64,000 bases of DNA, from contig JAOABQ010000056.1 of NCBI GenBank assembly GCA_026418275.1, forward strand, positions 1-64,000, in the 5' to 3' direction. This document shows, piece after piece, positions 1 to 8,766 of the stretch. Below the pieces are notes generated by a model, which ran no database searches, was not told where the DNA came from, and was given only the letters and a program-made list of their open reading frames with translations. The stretch's first letter is position 1. The number at the start of each line of letters is the position of its first letter. The DNA is from Clostridia bacterium (GTDB lineage Bacteria; Bacillota; Clostridia; Acetivibrionales; DSM-2933). A program made the translations under genes and the position numbers.

Positions 1-79
1 CGAGAGATATTTCCATGCGTGAGGTATATGGTTTAGATAAAAAGATCAGTGAATAATGAAAAAGGTTGGTGGCTCAGTG

Positions 80-127
80 GTTCCGGACAGGTGGCTCACG
101 CCACACCGGAACTGCGGCTCCGCCGCA
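80..127. repeat. GC-rich cluster of nested inverted repeats
   Basis: Positions 80-86 (GTTCCGG) pair with 106-112 (CCGGAAC), enclosing a GTGG/CCAC hairpin at 91-104. A second perfect hairpin, TGCGGC/GCCGCA with a TCC loop, follows at 113-127. The segment is much richer in G+C than the AT-rich DNA around it. No T-run follows, so it does not look like an ordinary terminator. It may be an intergenic palindromic repeat; no second copy was seen in this window. Confidence 0.5.
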
Positions 128-233
128 CCGAAATATTCAACCGTGTTTAATGTAAAAATGATTTATTTATTCATAGGATAAGGTTAACCACTTGCAGCAT
201 CCTTGAATATGATATACAAGATATAGTTGATCT

Positions 234-866
234 ATGGGATGTGATGTTATGGATGTTACAAAATTGCCGGTTCAAATTGTTGCAAGAAGAATGGTAAGGC
301 CAAACCTAGACATATACTATCCGGTTATTATAGGATTAGGGAATATGGGAATCCAGCAGAAAATGAACAATGATATTTTGAAATTGGTGAATCAATTGAT
401 CATTACCCAAGGTTATTATCAAAATCCTCAGACACAGGTTACCGGATGGTTTGAAATAAAAACAAACGAAAGAGGTATTTTAAGTCTTTCTATAGGAAAT
501 TATGCATACCCACCCAAAGCCGCACATGGAATGACTTATATAAAGTCTTTGACATATGAAGTGCAAAGCGGGAGAAATTATCAGTTAAGTGAACTGTTTA
601 AGCCGGGAAGCGATTATGTAAAGGTAATATCGGACAATATTGCAGTTCAGATAAAAGAAAGAGACATCCCTTTACTGGACGGTTTTAAATCGATTTCCCC
701 AAACCAGGACTACTATATTGCCGATAAAGCATTGATAATATTTTTCCAACTGTATGAGATAACGCCGTATTATGTAGGCTTTCCGTCTTTTCCTATATCC
801 GTTTTTGAACTGCAGGATTTGATTAAAGAAAACGGTCCCCTGGGAAAAATGGATACCAACGATTAA
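234..866 (+). CDS. DUF3298 (RsiV-like) domain protein
   Basis: A 210-residue protein. The stretch FFQLYEITPYYVGFPSFPIS near residues 170-190 matches the conserved end of DUF3298, the domain at the C-terminus of anti-sigma factor RsiV and many clostridial secreted proteins, where it usually follows a DUF4163 domain. This protein carries both halves (roughly residues 10-90 and 100-205) but has no signal peptide or membrane helix, so it is predicted cytoplasmic, or the annotated N-terminus is incomplete. ATG codons lie at 234 and 249, and neither has a strong ribosome site. It converges on the next small gene across a shared bidirectional terminator. Its function is unknown; calling it an anti-sigma factor would go too far because the membrane anchor is missing. 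Confidence 0.75.
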   Translation: MGCDVMDVTKLPVQIVARRMVRPNLDIYYPVIIGLGNMGIQQKMNNDILKLVNQLIITQGYYQNPQTQVTGWFEIKTNERGILSLSIGNYAYPPKAAHGMTYIKSLTYEVQSGRNYQLSELFKPGSDYVKVISDNIAVQIKERDIPLLDGFKSISPNQDYYIADKALIIFFQLYEITPYYVGFPSFPISVFELQDLIKENGPLGKMDTND

Positions 867-903
867 TTATTCAAAAAGAGCTTAAGAAATATACCTTGCA
901 CTG

Positions 904-940
904 TAATAAATGGTTAACCTGTAAGGTTAACCATTTATTA
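904..940. terminator. Bidirectional terminator between convergent genes
   Basis: A perfect 17-bp stem with a GTA loop (904-920 with 924-940), A-rich on the left and T-rich on the right. It lies between the + strand gene ending at 866 and the - strand gene ending at 955. Confidence 0.85.
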
Positions 941-954
941 TGCTATAGATGATT

Positions 955-1104
955 CTATTTACGGTAAATGACCATAAAAAATTCCGAATAGGATTCCTGT
1001 TCCGATACAACCTTATAGTCGATTTTAACAATATCTTCCTCTTTGAGTTTTTTTAAAAACTTATTTAAGTCGTTAATATCATCAAATGTTGCTGCCTGTA
1101 CCAT
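955..1104 (-). CDS. Small 49-residue protein, possibly Cse60-like
   Basis: The - strand encodes 49 residues beginning MVQAATFDDINDLNKFLKKL and ending MVIYRK. ATG is at 1104, with a strong ribosome site (AAGGGGGAT) seven bases upstream, and a shared terminator follows the stop. Its form is a short beta strand, an acidic helix and a final strand ending MVIY. It recalls small sporulation-associated Cse60-type proteins of Firmicutes, but that resemblance comes from length and pattern only. No catalytic motif is visible. It is too small for many gene finders. Confidence 0.6.
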   Translation of the reverse strand: MVQAATFDDINDLNKFLKKLKEEDIVKIDYKVVSEQESYSEFFMVIYRK

Positions 1105-1188
1105 TTTTATCCCCCTTTTCGTCTTATATTAACATAAATTAGGGGACTTTCATATCCGAAATTTTATGGGCTGTAGAAATAATTTGTT

Positions 1189-1338
1189 TTACAATTTATA
1201 GTTGAATCCGAAATGACACTTCAAACACATAAAGCTCATAGTTTGATTATGAAAATACACTTTATACATCACTCTGCTGCATAGGGGACATTTCATATCG
1301 GTTTTAATGCGAAATGCATGTACAACTCCACCCATCAT
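1189..1338 (-). CDS. Small zinc-ribbon protein
   Basis: A 49-residue protein with two CxxC knuckles, CPLC near residues 17-20 and CLKC near 38-41, spaced like a zinc ribbon. Its N-terminus is MMGGVVHAFR. A GGAGG site lies just ahead of two adjacent ATGs at 1338 and 1335; the second has the better spacing. A longer reading frame starting at 1401 lacks a ribosome site, so the short form is preferred. It lies downstream of the DUF6941-like gene on the same strand. Its partner and function are unknown; zinc binding is inferred from the cysteine spacing. Confidence 0.6.
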   Translation of the reverse strand: MMGGVVHAFRIKTDMKCPLCSRVMYKVYFHNQTMSFMCLKCHFGFNYKL

Positions 1339-1436
1339 TTCCTCCAGAAAAAAAGCCCTTGATAAAAGCAAAGGCTTTAGAATTTCTAATAGTATATGCA
1401 TTTTTATAAAAAAGAACGCGAAATACCTGGAAGAAA

Positions 1437-1823
1437 CTATTCCTCTTTTGGGTCTGAAACAAGAATGATTGTGCTGCCTGTTGGTTCAAATCCGCTTTCT
1501 GTTGCAAGATAAAATGTGATCGTATGTTCTCCAATCATTGAAAAGGGTATATTGTTCCATATCATAACGTTGAAGAAGGCATTATCTTTTACTTCTACTG
1601 CACTGATACTTGTTTCGTGAATGAGTTCATTCAATGGGTTGGTTAATCGGAATTTAAAATTGTTGATACCATTGGATACATTTGCCACCATGGTATACGT
1701 TACAAAAGATAAATTAACAGGTGGTGCCTTGAAAAAAGGGTTGAATATAAGGTCACGACCGTGTAGTTTTGTGATTTCATCAAATACTAACATATTTACA
1801 ATTGCTGGCGATATATTTCTGAT
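1437..1823 (-). CDS. DUF6941-like protein with a probable non-AUG start
   Basis: The first in-frame ATG (1793) gives 118 residues, but it has no ribosome site. A strong AAGGAGG sits just after an in-frame stop further upstream, seven bases before an ATC codon at 1823 in the same frame. Starting there adds ten residues and gives the N-terminus of the form P-A-I-V-N-M-L-V-F-D-E-I, which resembles the opening strand of DUF6941-type proteins. The rest is beta-rich with no membrane segment. The family's function is unknown to me. The AUC start is an inference from ribosome-site position; AUU at 1829 is an alternative but sits too close to the site. Confidence 0.55.
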   Translation of the reverse strand: MRNISPAIVNMLVFDEITKLHGRDLIFNPFFKAPPVNLSFVTYTMVANVSNGINNFKFRLTNPLNELIHETSISAVEVKDNAFFNVMIWNNIPFSMIGEHTITFYLATESGFEPTGSTIILVSDPKEE

Positions 1824-2160
1824 AAGAATCCCTCCTTAGTTCTTGGTGCATATGTAACTGTATATAACGCACTAAAAATCATTGTGCTTTGCAGAGAGAC
1901 CGGTGTTTTTTGCGGCTGTCCTGCGAAAGTAGAATGTACTCGACTTTTTGTGTTTAATACAGTGTTGTAAATTATATTCTACCTTAAAATTAAAAATCTT
2001 TCTATAAAATAATTCAAAATTATCTTATGTAAGGTAAATAGTCTTCATTCTATATTAAATGGATGGTTGAAATTGTAAGATGCAGAATATATAATTTAAA
2101 ATTGAAAAGTAAAGTTAGGTATTGAGGATTATAATGATATAGAAATCAAGGAGGTTTATG
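1824..2160. other. Intergenic region
   Basis: About 340 AT-rich bases between the divergent DUF6941-like and cupin genes. It should hold both promoters, but I could not settle on a convincing -35/-10 pair. No gene is seen. Confidence 0.4.
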
Positions 2161-2508
2161 ATGATTAAACGTGCAAATGAGATGGAGTTGGAAATCAAGG
2201 AGCAGATGAGAGGGGGTAATGGCTCTATTGAGATTACCCATGTTTTTAAAAAGGAGGAATTAAAGGGAAAAGCAAGGCTGTGTGCGACCTTGAAGATAAA
2301 TCCGGGATGTTCTATTGGACTTCATGAACATGTAAACGAAGAAGAGATTTTTTATGTTATAAGAGGAAAGGGACTCATTGTGGATAACGGAACCCAGTTT
2401 GAGGTAAATGAGGGAGATGCTATTTTGACAGGCGGTGGAGCCTCTCATTCCGTCCAAAATATTGGAGATAAGCCATTGGAAATGATGGCGGTTATCCTTC
2501 TCTATTAA
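2161..2508 (+). CDS. Cupin-domain protein
   Basis: A 115-residue single-domain cupin. Motif 1 is complete (G-x5-H-E-H-x4-E-x6-G, in GCSIGLHEHVNEEEIFYVIRG), giving two histidines and a glutamate as metal ligands. Motif 2 is GDAILTGGGASHSVQN, with the third histidine; its usual proline is a glycine here. Such proteins bind a metal in a small beta barrel and act as isomerases, epimerases, dioxygenases or sugar-binding regulators; the sequence does not say which. Two ATGs are adjacent at 2158 and 2161, and the second is better spaced from AAGGAGG. It stands alone and is followed by a strong terminator. Confidence 0.8.
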   Translation: MIKRANEMELEIKEQMRGGNGSIEITHVFKKEELKGKARLCATLKINPGCSIGLHEHVNEEEIFYVIRGKGLIVDNGTQFEVNEGDAILTGGGASHSVQNIGDKPLEMMAVILLY

Positions 2509-2615
2509 ATACTTCATAAGCAGCAGTGGGTTACCGGTTAATATGGCAGGGAGTTTTGAAAAGCAAGGCTTTTCAAACGATACCCGACGCAAAGTGGAAA
2601 TGAGTTTCTGCTTGG

Positions 2616-2666
2616 AATTACGGAAAAACATCCGATTTAAGCCGGATGTTTTTCCGTAATTTTTAT
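2616..2666 (+). terminator. Strong rho-independent terminator
   Basis: An 18-bp perfect stem (2617-2634 with 2643-2660) followed by a T-rich run, about 110 bases after the cupin stop. A weaker stem at about 2554-2578 precedes it. Confidence 0.85.
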
Positions 2667-2744
2667 GTAATGCTGCCACGGATCATGTTTTCATAAAAGG
2701 ATTGTATTGCATAGAACAAATTGTGTTGTGAGGCACTTTCTGAG

Positions 2745-3356
2745 CTAAGCTGCAGGTATTTTTGATAGTTTTTCTATCAACAGATCAAGGGAGTTGCTTT
2801 CTAGCTCCAGTGGACATATTCCTGGAATGGAGGGGAGCAGATATTGCAATTCTTTTAAGATCAAATCCTTTTTCTTCAAAAGATTTTCATAATGATGGTA
2901 ATCTTTATCTTCCTTTATCAGCTGAATGGCCTTGATTTCGAGTTCATGTTCCCAAACAGTTATTTTTTCTTTGATGAACCGGTTTTCAATCGTTAAATTT
3001 TGAATCATAGTGTTTATGTTTTTTACACCTTTATCCAAGCTTCTCTTTTTAAAATAAAAATAGAGAGGGTAGATAAGCTTTTTAATCTGATTGCTGTCTT
3101 TAGTGAAATCATACCAGGCATTGATCAGTGAAGTGACTTCGTTATTAAGCTGCTTGATTTTTTCCATGTTGTTCTTATATTGTTCAATATCCGGAGCAAT
3201 ATCTGCTTTTCTTTCGGAAAACAATTTTTCATAAAAACTGTTTGAGCAAGTTTCAATATCGGCAGAATACTTTTCCAGCTCAACATATATGTTTTTTAGT
3301 TCACATAATAGATTTATCGCAAAGGAAGTTCTTTCATTGTAATTGGTGTTTGACAT
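2745..3356 (-). CDS. Coiled-coil protein of unknown function
   Basis: A 203-residue protein, almost wholly helical and rich in K, E, I and L, with heptad-like stretches across residues 15-85 and 105-175. No signal peptide, membrane segment or catalytic motif is visible. Its ATG directly abuts the TAA of the upstream SH3/membrane gene, so the two are translationally coupled and probably work together. I do not recognise a family. A structural or scaffold role beside the membrane protein is plausible but unproven. Confidence 0.6.
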   Translation of the reverse strand: MSNTNYNERTSFAINLLCELKNIYVELEKYSADIETCSNSFYEKLFSERKADIAPDIEQYKNNMEKIKQLNNEVTSLINAWYDFTKDSNQIKKLIYPLYFYFKKRSLDKGVKNINTMIQNLTIENRFIKEKITVWEHELEIKAIQLIKEDKDYHHYENLLKKKDLILKELQYLLPSIPGICPLELESNSLDLLIEKLSKIPAA

Positions 3357-4658
3357 TTAATCATCCCCCTTTTTTTTCAGCCATTTTGAATAAACCCAGC
3401 CTGTTTTACCGTCAGCTGTTTGAACATAATACCATACTCTACCCTCCAAATCCTTTTGTGATTTGGATAGGAAGGTTACTGTAGAATTAAAAGCAAGCAT
3501 TTGCTCTGTTACCTTTGCGGATGAAGGGGAGGGATCCTTCCTTAAATTTAATCCTGTCTTGGCGGTAACAAGGTACAGCGGCTTGGACGACATATCCGTG
3601 GGTGCAGATTGGTTTGTTGAACTGTCAGACATGCTGGAGACTCGCTGATCTTTGGAATTGGAAATGCCGAAAATATCCTTCAATTCATCCAATGCATAAG
3701 TCATAATTTCTTTTGAAGAATAGAATGCTTTTACTTGAGTTTCCCGGATATCCAATCCTGTATATCTGTATGTAATGATTCTACCGTAAGTTGTATAGGT
3801 TAAAAGTATGTAAAGGACCATAAGTACGCCAAAGGAGAAAACCTTGTGCTTTAATAAAAGTCTTACCGGATAAAATATGGCATAAAGCAGGTTTGATGCC
3901 GATGTTTTAAAAAACTTCAGCGGATGAAGTTTCGGCCGGGAAGCTTCGTAATAGCTTTCATAACTCGACTTTGCTGTCCTTTTGTGTTTTAGTGATTCAA
4001 AGAACCCTTTAAAGAGAGTTGAGGTCTTTATAAATAACCCTTTTACCATATGGAGATATATGAATTGAAACAACTTCTTTATTTGAGTTGCAAAAATCCT
4101 GGGAAAATTGATAAGCAGAATTCTTGCAGAAGCTTTAAATTCATAAAACCAGGCTGCGAGCCATTCTTTAAGTGAAAAGGGCATGTCAAAACGGATATCT
4201 TCGTTTGGTCGAGCGTTTGTGCTTTCAAAGTGTTGTTCAAAATCATTGAGTGAGGATGAAAAATCAAATTTGATTGAAGGAATGGCTTCACTGATGGAGA
4301 CCTTAAATAGGTCGCAGTATTTTTCGTTTCCTTTATATTTGCTCAGAAGCTTACTGCTAATAAAAAGATCGATATCCCATTTTAAACTGATGCTTTTTAA
4401 TGTGAGAGCAGCTAAATCTCTATTTTCAGAGGTCTCCAGGCGATCCTCCATGATTTCGCTTAAAATATCGACGGACTCTTTGAGTTTTAATTCATAAATC
4501 CGCAAAATAGCAAGTCGCCGGATGGATTCGTCTTGGTTCTTGATATAAAATAAAAGTTCTTTTATGGTTGTAAGCTTTTTTATAATTTTTTCTGTTTCTT
4601 TTTCCACCAGATACCATTGGGGAAAATTGAGCATGGAAGATGCAACCGAGGTATACAT
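3357..4658 (-). CDS. Membrane protein with helical N-terminal repeats and C-terminal SH3b domain
   Basis: A 433-residue protein. The first 130 residues or so are helical with a HEAT-like pattern (IKNQDESIRRLAILRIYELK). A basic region follows, then one transmembrane helix near residues 275-297 (FSFGVLMVLYILLTYTTYG). A bacterial SH3 domain fills about 360-430 (TAKTGLNLRKDPS through GKTGWVYSKWLKK), the form that often binds cell-wall peptides. The SH3 domain is probably outside the cell and the repeats inside, giving a link across the membrane. The ATG at 4658 follows AGGTGAAAAC and is preferred over one at 4721, which has no ribosome site. It is the first gene of a two-gene operon. Confidence 0.65.
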   Translation of the reverse strand: MYTSVASSMLNFPQWYLVEKETEKIIKKLTTIKELLFYIKNQDESIRRLAILRIYELKLKESVDILSEIMEDRLETSENRDLAALTLKSISLKWDIDLFISSKLLSKYKGNEKYCDLFKVSISEAIPSIKFDFSSSLNDFEQHFESTNARPNEDIRFDMPFSLKEWLAAWFYEFKASARILLINFPRIFATQIKKLFQFIYLHMVKGLFIKTSTLFKGFFESLKHKRTAKSSYESYYEASRPKLHPLKFFKTSASNLLYAIFYPVRLLLKHKVFSFGVLMVLYILLTYTTYGRIITYRYTGLDIRETQVKAFYSSKEIMTYALDELKDIFGISNSKDQRVSSMSDSSTNQSAPTDMSSKPLYLVTAKTGLNLRKDPSPSSAKVTEQMLAFNSTVTFLSKSQKDLEGRVWYYVQTADGKTGWVYSKWLKKKGDD

Positions 4659-5220
4659 GTTTTCACCTACTTTTTTACGATTTTGTTTTAGTTTGCACGG
4701 GATAAAGTAAGTGCGGAACAAATTAATATCCCTAATACAATGATATCATTCCTTGAGATTAAAAGATGTAGTGATTTTCTACTAAGAAAAATAGGATTTG
4801 GGCATTAGATTAAAATAGGATTATGAGACTATAAGAATAGGCTGACGAATAGAAAAAATGACAAATAGTAGGGTTCCAATCGAAACCCTACAAAGCCACT
4901 TTTTGTTTAATTCTTGTCCGGGATAAACAAAAGAGAATCGTTAAATAACGATAAGTACTTTAATTATACTAATACCAGTATTTAGTGTCAAGACCCATTT
5001 AAGGATAGAAGAGGGGAATATATTATCCTTAAAACATTATAAAATTTTAGTAATTCCTTCTAAAAAATATGATATAATCTATATAGCAGGGAATTTACAG
5101 CAGGCAAAAGGTGATCGTGCAAGTCAAAAAAGCAGAATGATTGTTTGATTTAATTTATCCTTTCAGGTTTCCAGCCTTTGTTTTACTTTAATAATCCATA
5201 GTGAATAGGAGAGATGCGTA
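4659..5220. other. Intergenic region with promoter for the PIN-PhoH gene
   Basis: This 560-base gap separates divergent genes. A hairpin GTAGGGTT/AACCCTAC lies near 4868-4891. An extended -10 box (TGATATAAT, 5070-5078) stands about 140 bases before the PhoH-type start. No gene or known riboswitch is recognised. Confidence 0.45.
5070..5078 (+). promoter_or_regulatory. Extended -10 promoter element
   Basis: TGATATAAT (TGN plus TATAAT) upstream of the PIN-PhoH gene. The -35 region is weak, which is common with extended -10 promoters. Confidence 0.45.
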
Positions 5221-6597
5221 TTGAGTAAAACTTTTGTTCTTGATACCAATGTATTGCTTCAAACCCCCTTTGCGTTGTATTCGTTTGGAGACAATACCAT
5301 AGTAATACCGGAGGTAGTATTGGAAGAACTTGATAAATTTAAAAAGGATAATACCGAATTAGGAGCAAATGCGAGACACACAGGAAGATTGATAGACGGG
5401 TTAAGGGCAAAAGGAAACTTGAATGAGGGAGTCAAACTGGACAACGGGGGCACATTAAGAATTGAAATGAACTTTAGAAATATTGAACTTCCGGAAAGCT
5501 GGAGCGATGAGAATAATGACAATAGAATTCTTAAAGTATGCAAAGGCTTAAAGGAGAAGGGAGAAAATGTATTTTTAGTAACCAAGGATATTTTTGAACG
5601 GATTAAAGCAGATATTATCGGGGTCATTGCACAAGACTTTTTTGCAGAGCAGGTTCCTGATTTTGAAGAACAGTATAAAGGCCGCCTGGATGTATATACA
5701 ACAGAGGATAAGCTCAATGAATTTTATAGTAAGGGAAGCTTATTGGCAGAAGATATTTTTCTGTTTTCCCATGACTTTAGTAAAAAGGAACGGCCTATGC
5801 TGGTTACCAATGAGTTTTTAATCATTCATTCGTGCAACAATGAAAAACAGACAGCTTTAGGAAGATTTGACGGAAAAAGAATTGTTCCTCTTACATTTTT
5901 GCAAGAGAGGCCTTTTGGTGTTACACCCCGCAATGCCGGCCAAAAATTTATGCAGGAAGCATTGATGGTGGACGCAGATAAATCACCTCTTGTCATTATT
6001 AAAGGGCCTGCGGGAACAGCCAAAACCTTCTACTCTTTAGCTGTAGGACTGCATAAAATCATGATTGAACAGAACAAGTTATATAGGAAAATACTTGTGT
6101 GCCGTCCGAATGTTAAGTTGGATGAAGATATTGGGTTTTTGCCCGGAACCGAGCAGGAGAAGATTGCACCCTTTTTAAGACCTGTAGTAGATAACCTAGA
6201 GGTTCTTATCGATAACGACGAGAATGAGCGGTACAGCAGTGAGAAGGAATTAAAGGATAAAGTAGATGAACTTTTTGACAGGAAGATCATCAATACTGAA
6301 GCCATCGCATTTATTCGCGGCCGTTCCATTGTCAAGCAGTGGGTTATTATTGATGAGGCCCAAAACCTTACCCCGAAGCAGGTAAAAGGAATTATTACAC
6401 GTGCCGGCAGAGGAACAAAAATTATTCTTTTGGGCGATCCTGAGCAGATTGACCACCCGTTTCTTGATATAAGAACAAACGGTCTTTGTTATGCAGCGGA
6501 AAAGATGAAGGGAAGTTCACTTTGCTATCAGGTAACTTTAACGGATGAGGAATGTGAACGTTCTGATTTAGCATACGAAAGTGCAAAGAGAATGTAG
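5221..6597 (+). CDS. PhoH family ATPase with N-terminal PIN domain (PhoH2/YlaK type)
   Basis: A 458-residue, two-domain protein. Residues 1-150 form a PIN nuclease domain, starting FVLDTNVLL with the first catalytic aspartate at 8 and the conserved VVLEELD near 32-38. Residues 230-458 form the PhoH P-loop ATPase, with Walker A GPAGTAKT at 262-269 and Walker B VIIDEAQN near 374-381. PhoH2-type proteins are reported to be RNA helicases with ribonuclease activity. The start is TTG at 5221, eight bases after AGGAGA. It is a single-gene unit with its own promoter and a strong terminator. No separate antitoxin-like gene lies directly upstream. Confidence 0.92.
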   Translation: MSKTFVLDTNVLLQTPFALYSFGDNTIVIPEVVLEELDKFKKDNTELGANARHTGRLIDGLRAKGNLNEGVKLDNGGTLRIEMNFRNIELPESWSDENNDNRILKVCKGLKEKGENVFLVTKDIFERIKADIIGVIAQDFFAEQVPDFEEQYKGRLDVYTTEDKLNEFYSKGSLLAEDIFLFSHDFSKKERPMLVTNEFLIIHSCNNEKQTALGRFDGKRIVPLTFLQERPFGVTPRNAGQKFMQEALMVDADKSPLVIIKGPAGTAKTFYSLAVGLHKIMIEQNKLYRKILVCRPNVKLDEDIGFLPGTEQEKIAPFLRPVVDNLEVLIDNDENERYSSEKELKDKVDELFDRKIINTEAIAFIRGRSIVKQWVIIDEAQNLTPKQVKGIITRAGRGTKIILLGDPEQIDHPFLDIRTNGLCYAAEKMKGSSLCYQVTLTDEECERSDLAYESAKRM

Positions 6598-6598
6598 A

Positions 6599-6650
6599 AT
6601 AAAAGTGGCGTGTAGAAACGTTCTGCAGGCCACTTTTGTGTTTTTTTTGC
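6599..6650 (+). terminator. Terminator after PIN-PhoH gene
   Basis: AAAAGTGGC (6601-6609) pairs with GCCACTTTT (6629-6637), then a long T-run. Confidence 0.8.
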
Positions 6651-6686
6651 AGAAAAAGAACTTACTTTAACTATGAAATAATGAAT

Positions 6687-6787
6687 AGATCGTGAAAATG
6701 GTCTTGCATGGATAAATTGAATTTTCAAAATATTAAATCAAGGAAATTGAAGCGCGATGTAAAAACTTTATCGTGTTCAATATAGAT
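6687..6787 (+). repeat. L1 leader-type repeat, copy A
   Basis: One of four full copies of a roughly 100-nt element. It starts AGATCGTGAAAATGG and ends with the hairpin CGCGAT...ATCGTG followed by TTCAATATAGAT. In this copy the second stem has a G-U wobble. Unlike the other full copies it is not next to a start codon. Confidence 0.75.
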
Positions 6788-7063
6788 TATAAATAGCGTG
6801 TTATAAAAATCAAAACAAGGGTAAATATGGAATATGGTGTTTCATGCCCAGCATCAAATGATAAATATAAATGGATACGCGTTTCAATTAAATTTTGCAG
6901 AAGGGCCCAAATCAAATTACCTATATTGAATTGAACTTTTGGTTAAAAAATTATTTTTTAATTTCATTGCTTTAAATAGTGTTTCGAAGAAATTGACTTT
7001 TATATATAATATAAGTATGAATACATTTAAACTATTAATTGATGATGTAAAAGTAAAATATGT

Positions 7064-7168
7064 TAGTGCCTCGTAACGTAATTCTTTTCTGGGGTATGCG
7101 AGGCACAAACAGATGAAGTGCATTTTTAACACTTTGAAACTTAAAATTTGTTGTGTTAAAAAGCACTA
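7064..7168 (+). repeat. M1 MITE-like repeat, copy 1
   Basis: A 105-nt element bounded by TAGTGC and GCACTA. It folds into two hairpins: GTGCCTCG/CGAGGCAC, then AGTGCATTTTTAACAC with GTGTTAAAAAGCACT. It lies upstream of the glycosyltransferase, with an inverted copy downstream at 8767-8860. No open reading frame is present. Confidence 0.75.
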
Positions 7169-7515
7169 GTTATACGGATGGAATTTGATATTTACCGGTT
7201 TACCGTATTATAAATTGTGAATAATTATAGAAACGGCATAACACTTTATCTTCTTATATGGATGGTTGGTATACCATCATGAGGACCTTTTGACAGGATA
7301 TACAGCGAATGCTTTTACGGTACACGGGATAGACTTTTCTTTCTCTATATCGTAATTTCAATAGAATGAAAACAAGATTTAGTAATTTTCTCACATAAAC
7401 CATTGTGAAAAGTTACACAATAAATAAAGCAGGGTATGAATCGGATTGAAATTTTCATGGTTTTTTTGTGTGTATAGGCTTTGAAAAAAGCTTTTAGTAT
7501 AGAGAGGAGAATGGC

Positions 7516-8748
7516 ATGAAGATATTAATGCTGTCGTGGGAATATCCGCCAAGGATTGTTGGAGGAATTTCGAGGGTTGTTCATGACCTGGCTCAAAAAT
7601 TGGGGGAAGAAAATAACGAAGTTCATGTACTTACCTGTTGGGAACAAGGAACCAAGGAGATAGATAAAGACAAGAATGTATTCGTTCATAGGGTACATAC
7701 CTATGACGTTTCGACTTTTAACTTTATTGAATGGGTATCCCATTTAAACTTTGCACTATTAGAGCATGCAGTAAAAATGATCAATGAATTTGGTACCTTT
7801 GATATTATCCATGCACATGATTGGATTGTCGCTTTTGCTGCTAGAGTTTTGAAAAATTCCTATTCCATACCGCTGGTTTGTACAATTCATGCCACAGAAT
7901 CGGGAAGAAACTGGGGGATCCATAATGATACGCAAAGATATATCAGTAATGTGGAATGGTGGCTGACTTATGAGTCATGGAGGGTTATTGTAAATAGTCA
8001 TTATATGAAAAATGAGGTTGAGAACGTTTTCAGGCTCCCTGAGGATAAGATTAGGGTAATTCCCAATGGTGTGGATTTGAATAAATTTAAAGGATACGAA
8101 AGGGATTACAGTTACCGCAGAAATTATGTGATGGATCACGAGAAAATGGTTTTCTTTGTGGGCAGGCTTGTTAATGAAAAAGGTGCACATGTTCTTGTAG
8201 ATGCAATGCCTAAAGTTCTTCAAAACTATAATGATGTAAAGTTTGTTATTGCCGGCAGGGGACCTCAAATGGATTATTTAAAGGTAAAAGTAGTATCCAT
8301 GAACATAGAACATAAGGTATACTTTACTGGATACATAAATGATGAAAATTTGCTGCGGCTCTATAAATGTGCGGATATTGCCGTTTTCCCAAGCTTGTAT
8401 GAACCTTTTGGCATCGTAGCATTAGAAGGTATGGTTGCGAATATTCCGGTTGTTGTTTCGGATATCGGAGGCCTAGGGGAAATAGTGTATCATGATTTTG
8501 ACGGTATGAAAGCATATTCGGGAAATGCAAATTCATTGGCAGATTGTATCCTTGACTTGCTTTACAATCCTGTAAAGGCAGAGGAGATGAAGAAAAGAGC
8601 CCTTGAAAAGGTTAATAGGGTTTATAATTGGAATATTATTTCCAAGCAGACCATGGATGTCTATAATGAGGTGGTAAATGATTGTAAAAAGTCAAGCTGG
8701 AGGACTCCTGACATTAAAGAAATGTTTGATTTGGGTACGGGCGAGTAG
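7516..8748 (+). CDS. Family 4 glycosyltransferase (glycogen/starch synthase-like)
   Basis: A 410-residue GT-B glycosyltransferase. The N-terminal half opens MKILMLSWEYPPRIVGGISR, the glycine-rich loop typical of GT4/GT5 enzymes. The C-terminal half has the nucleotide-sugar motif E-x7-E (EPFGIVALE, 296-304) and the preceding VFFVGRLVNEKG. The family moves a sugar from a nucleotide-sugar donor to a glycan, lipid or small acceptor. Here a role in a storage or envelope polysaccharide is likely, but the acceptor is unknown. No membrane helix is seen. ATG follows GAGAGGAGA. It is a lone gene, bracketed by inverted copies of the M1 repeat. Confidence 0.88.
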   Translation: MKILMLSWEYPPRIVGGISRVVHDLAQKLGEENNEVHVLTCWEQGTKEIDKDKNVFVHRVHTYDVSTFNFIEWVSHLNFALLEHAVKMINEFGTFDIIHAHDWIVAFAARVLKNSYSIPLVCTIHATESGRNWGIHNDTQRYISNVEWWLTYESWRVIVNSHYMKNEVENVFRLPEDKIRVIPNGVDLNKFKGYERDYSYRRNYVMDHEKMVFFVGRLVNEKGAHVLVDAMPKVLQNYNDVKFVIAGRGPQMDYLKVKVVSMNIEHKVYFTGYINDENLLRLYKCADIAVFPSLYEPFGIVALEGMVANIPVVVSDIGGLGEIVYHDFDGMKAYSGNANSLADCILDLLYNPVKAEEMKKRALEKVNRVYNWNIISKQTMDVYNEVVNDCKKSSWRTPDIKEMFDLGTGE

Positions 8749-8766
8749 GAAACAATGATAATGTAT

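Larger units (their letters stand above)
6651..7515. other. Long intergenic region carrying two repeats
   Basis: About 860 bases with no credible gene. It contains L1 copy A (6687-6787) and M1 copy 1 (7064-7168). The remaining 340 bases before the glycosyltransferase are AT-rich, with no clear promoter recognised. Confidence 0.5.

Noticed and set aside
3..56. Short open frame at the left edge ending in TAA
   Set aside because: It could be the last 17 codons of an upstream gene, but no motif or ribosome-related evidence is visible inside the window.
2260..2679. Long reading frame on the - strand opposite the cupin gene
   Set aside because: It lies antisense to a gene with intact cupin motifs and runs through the terminator; it has no ribosome site.
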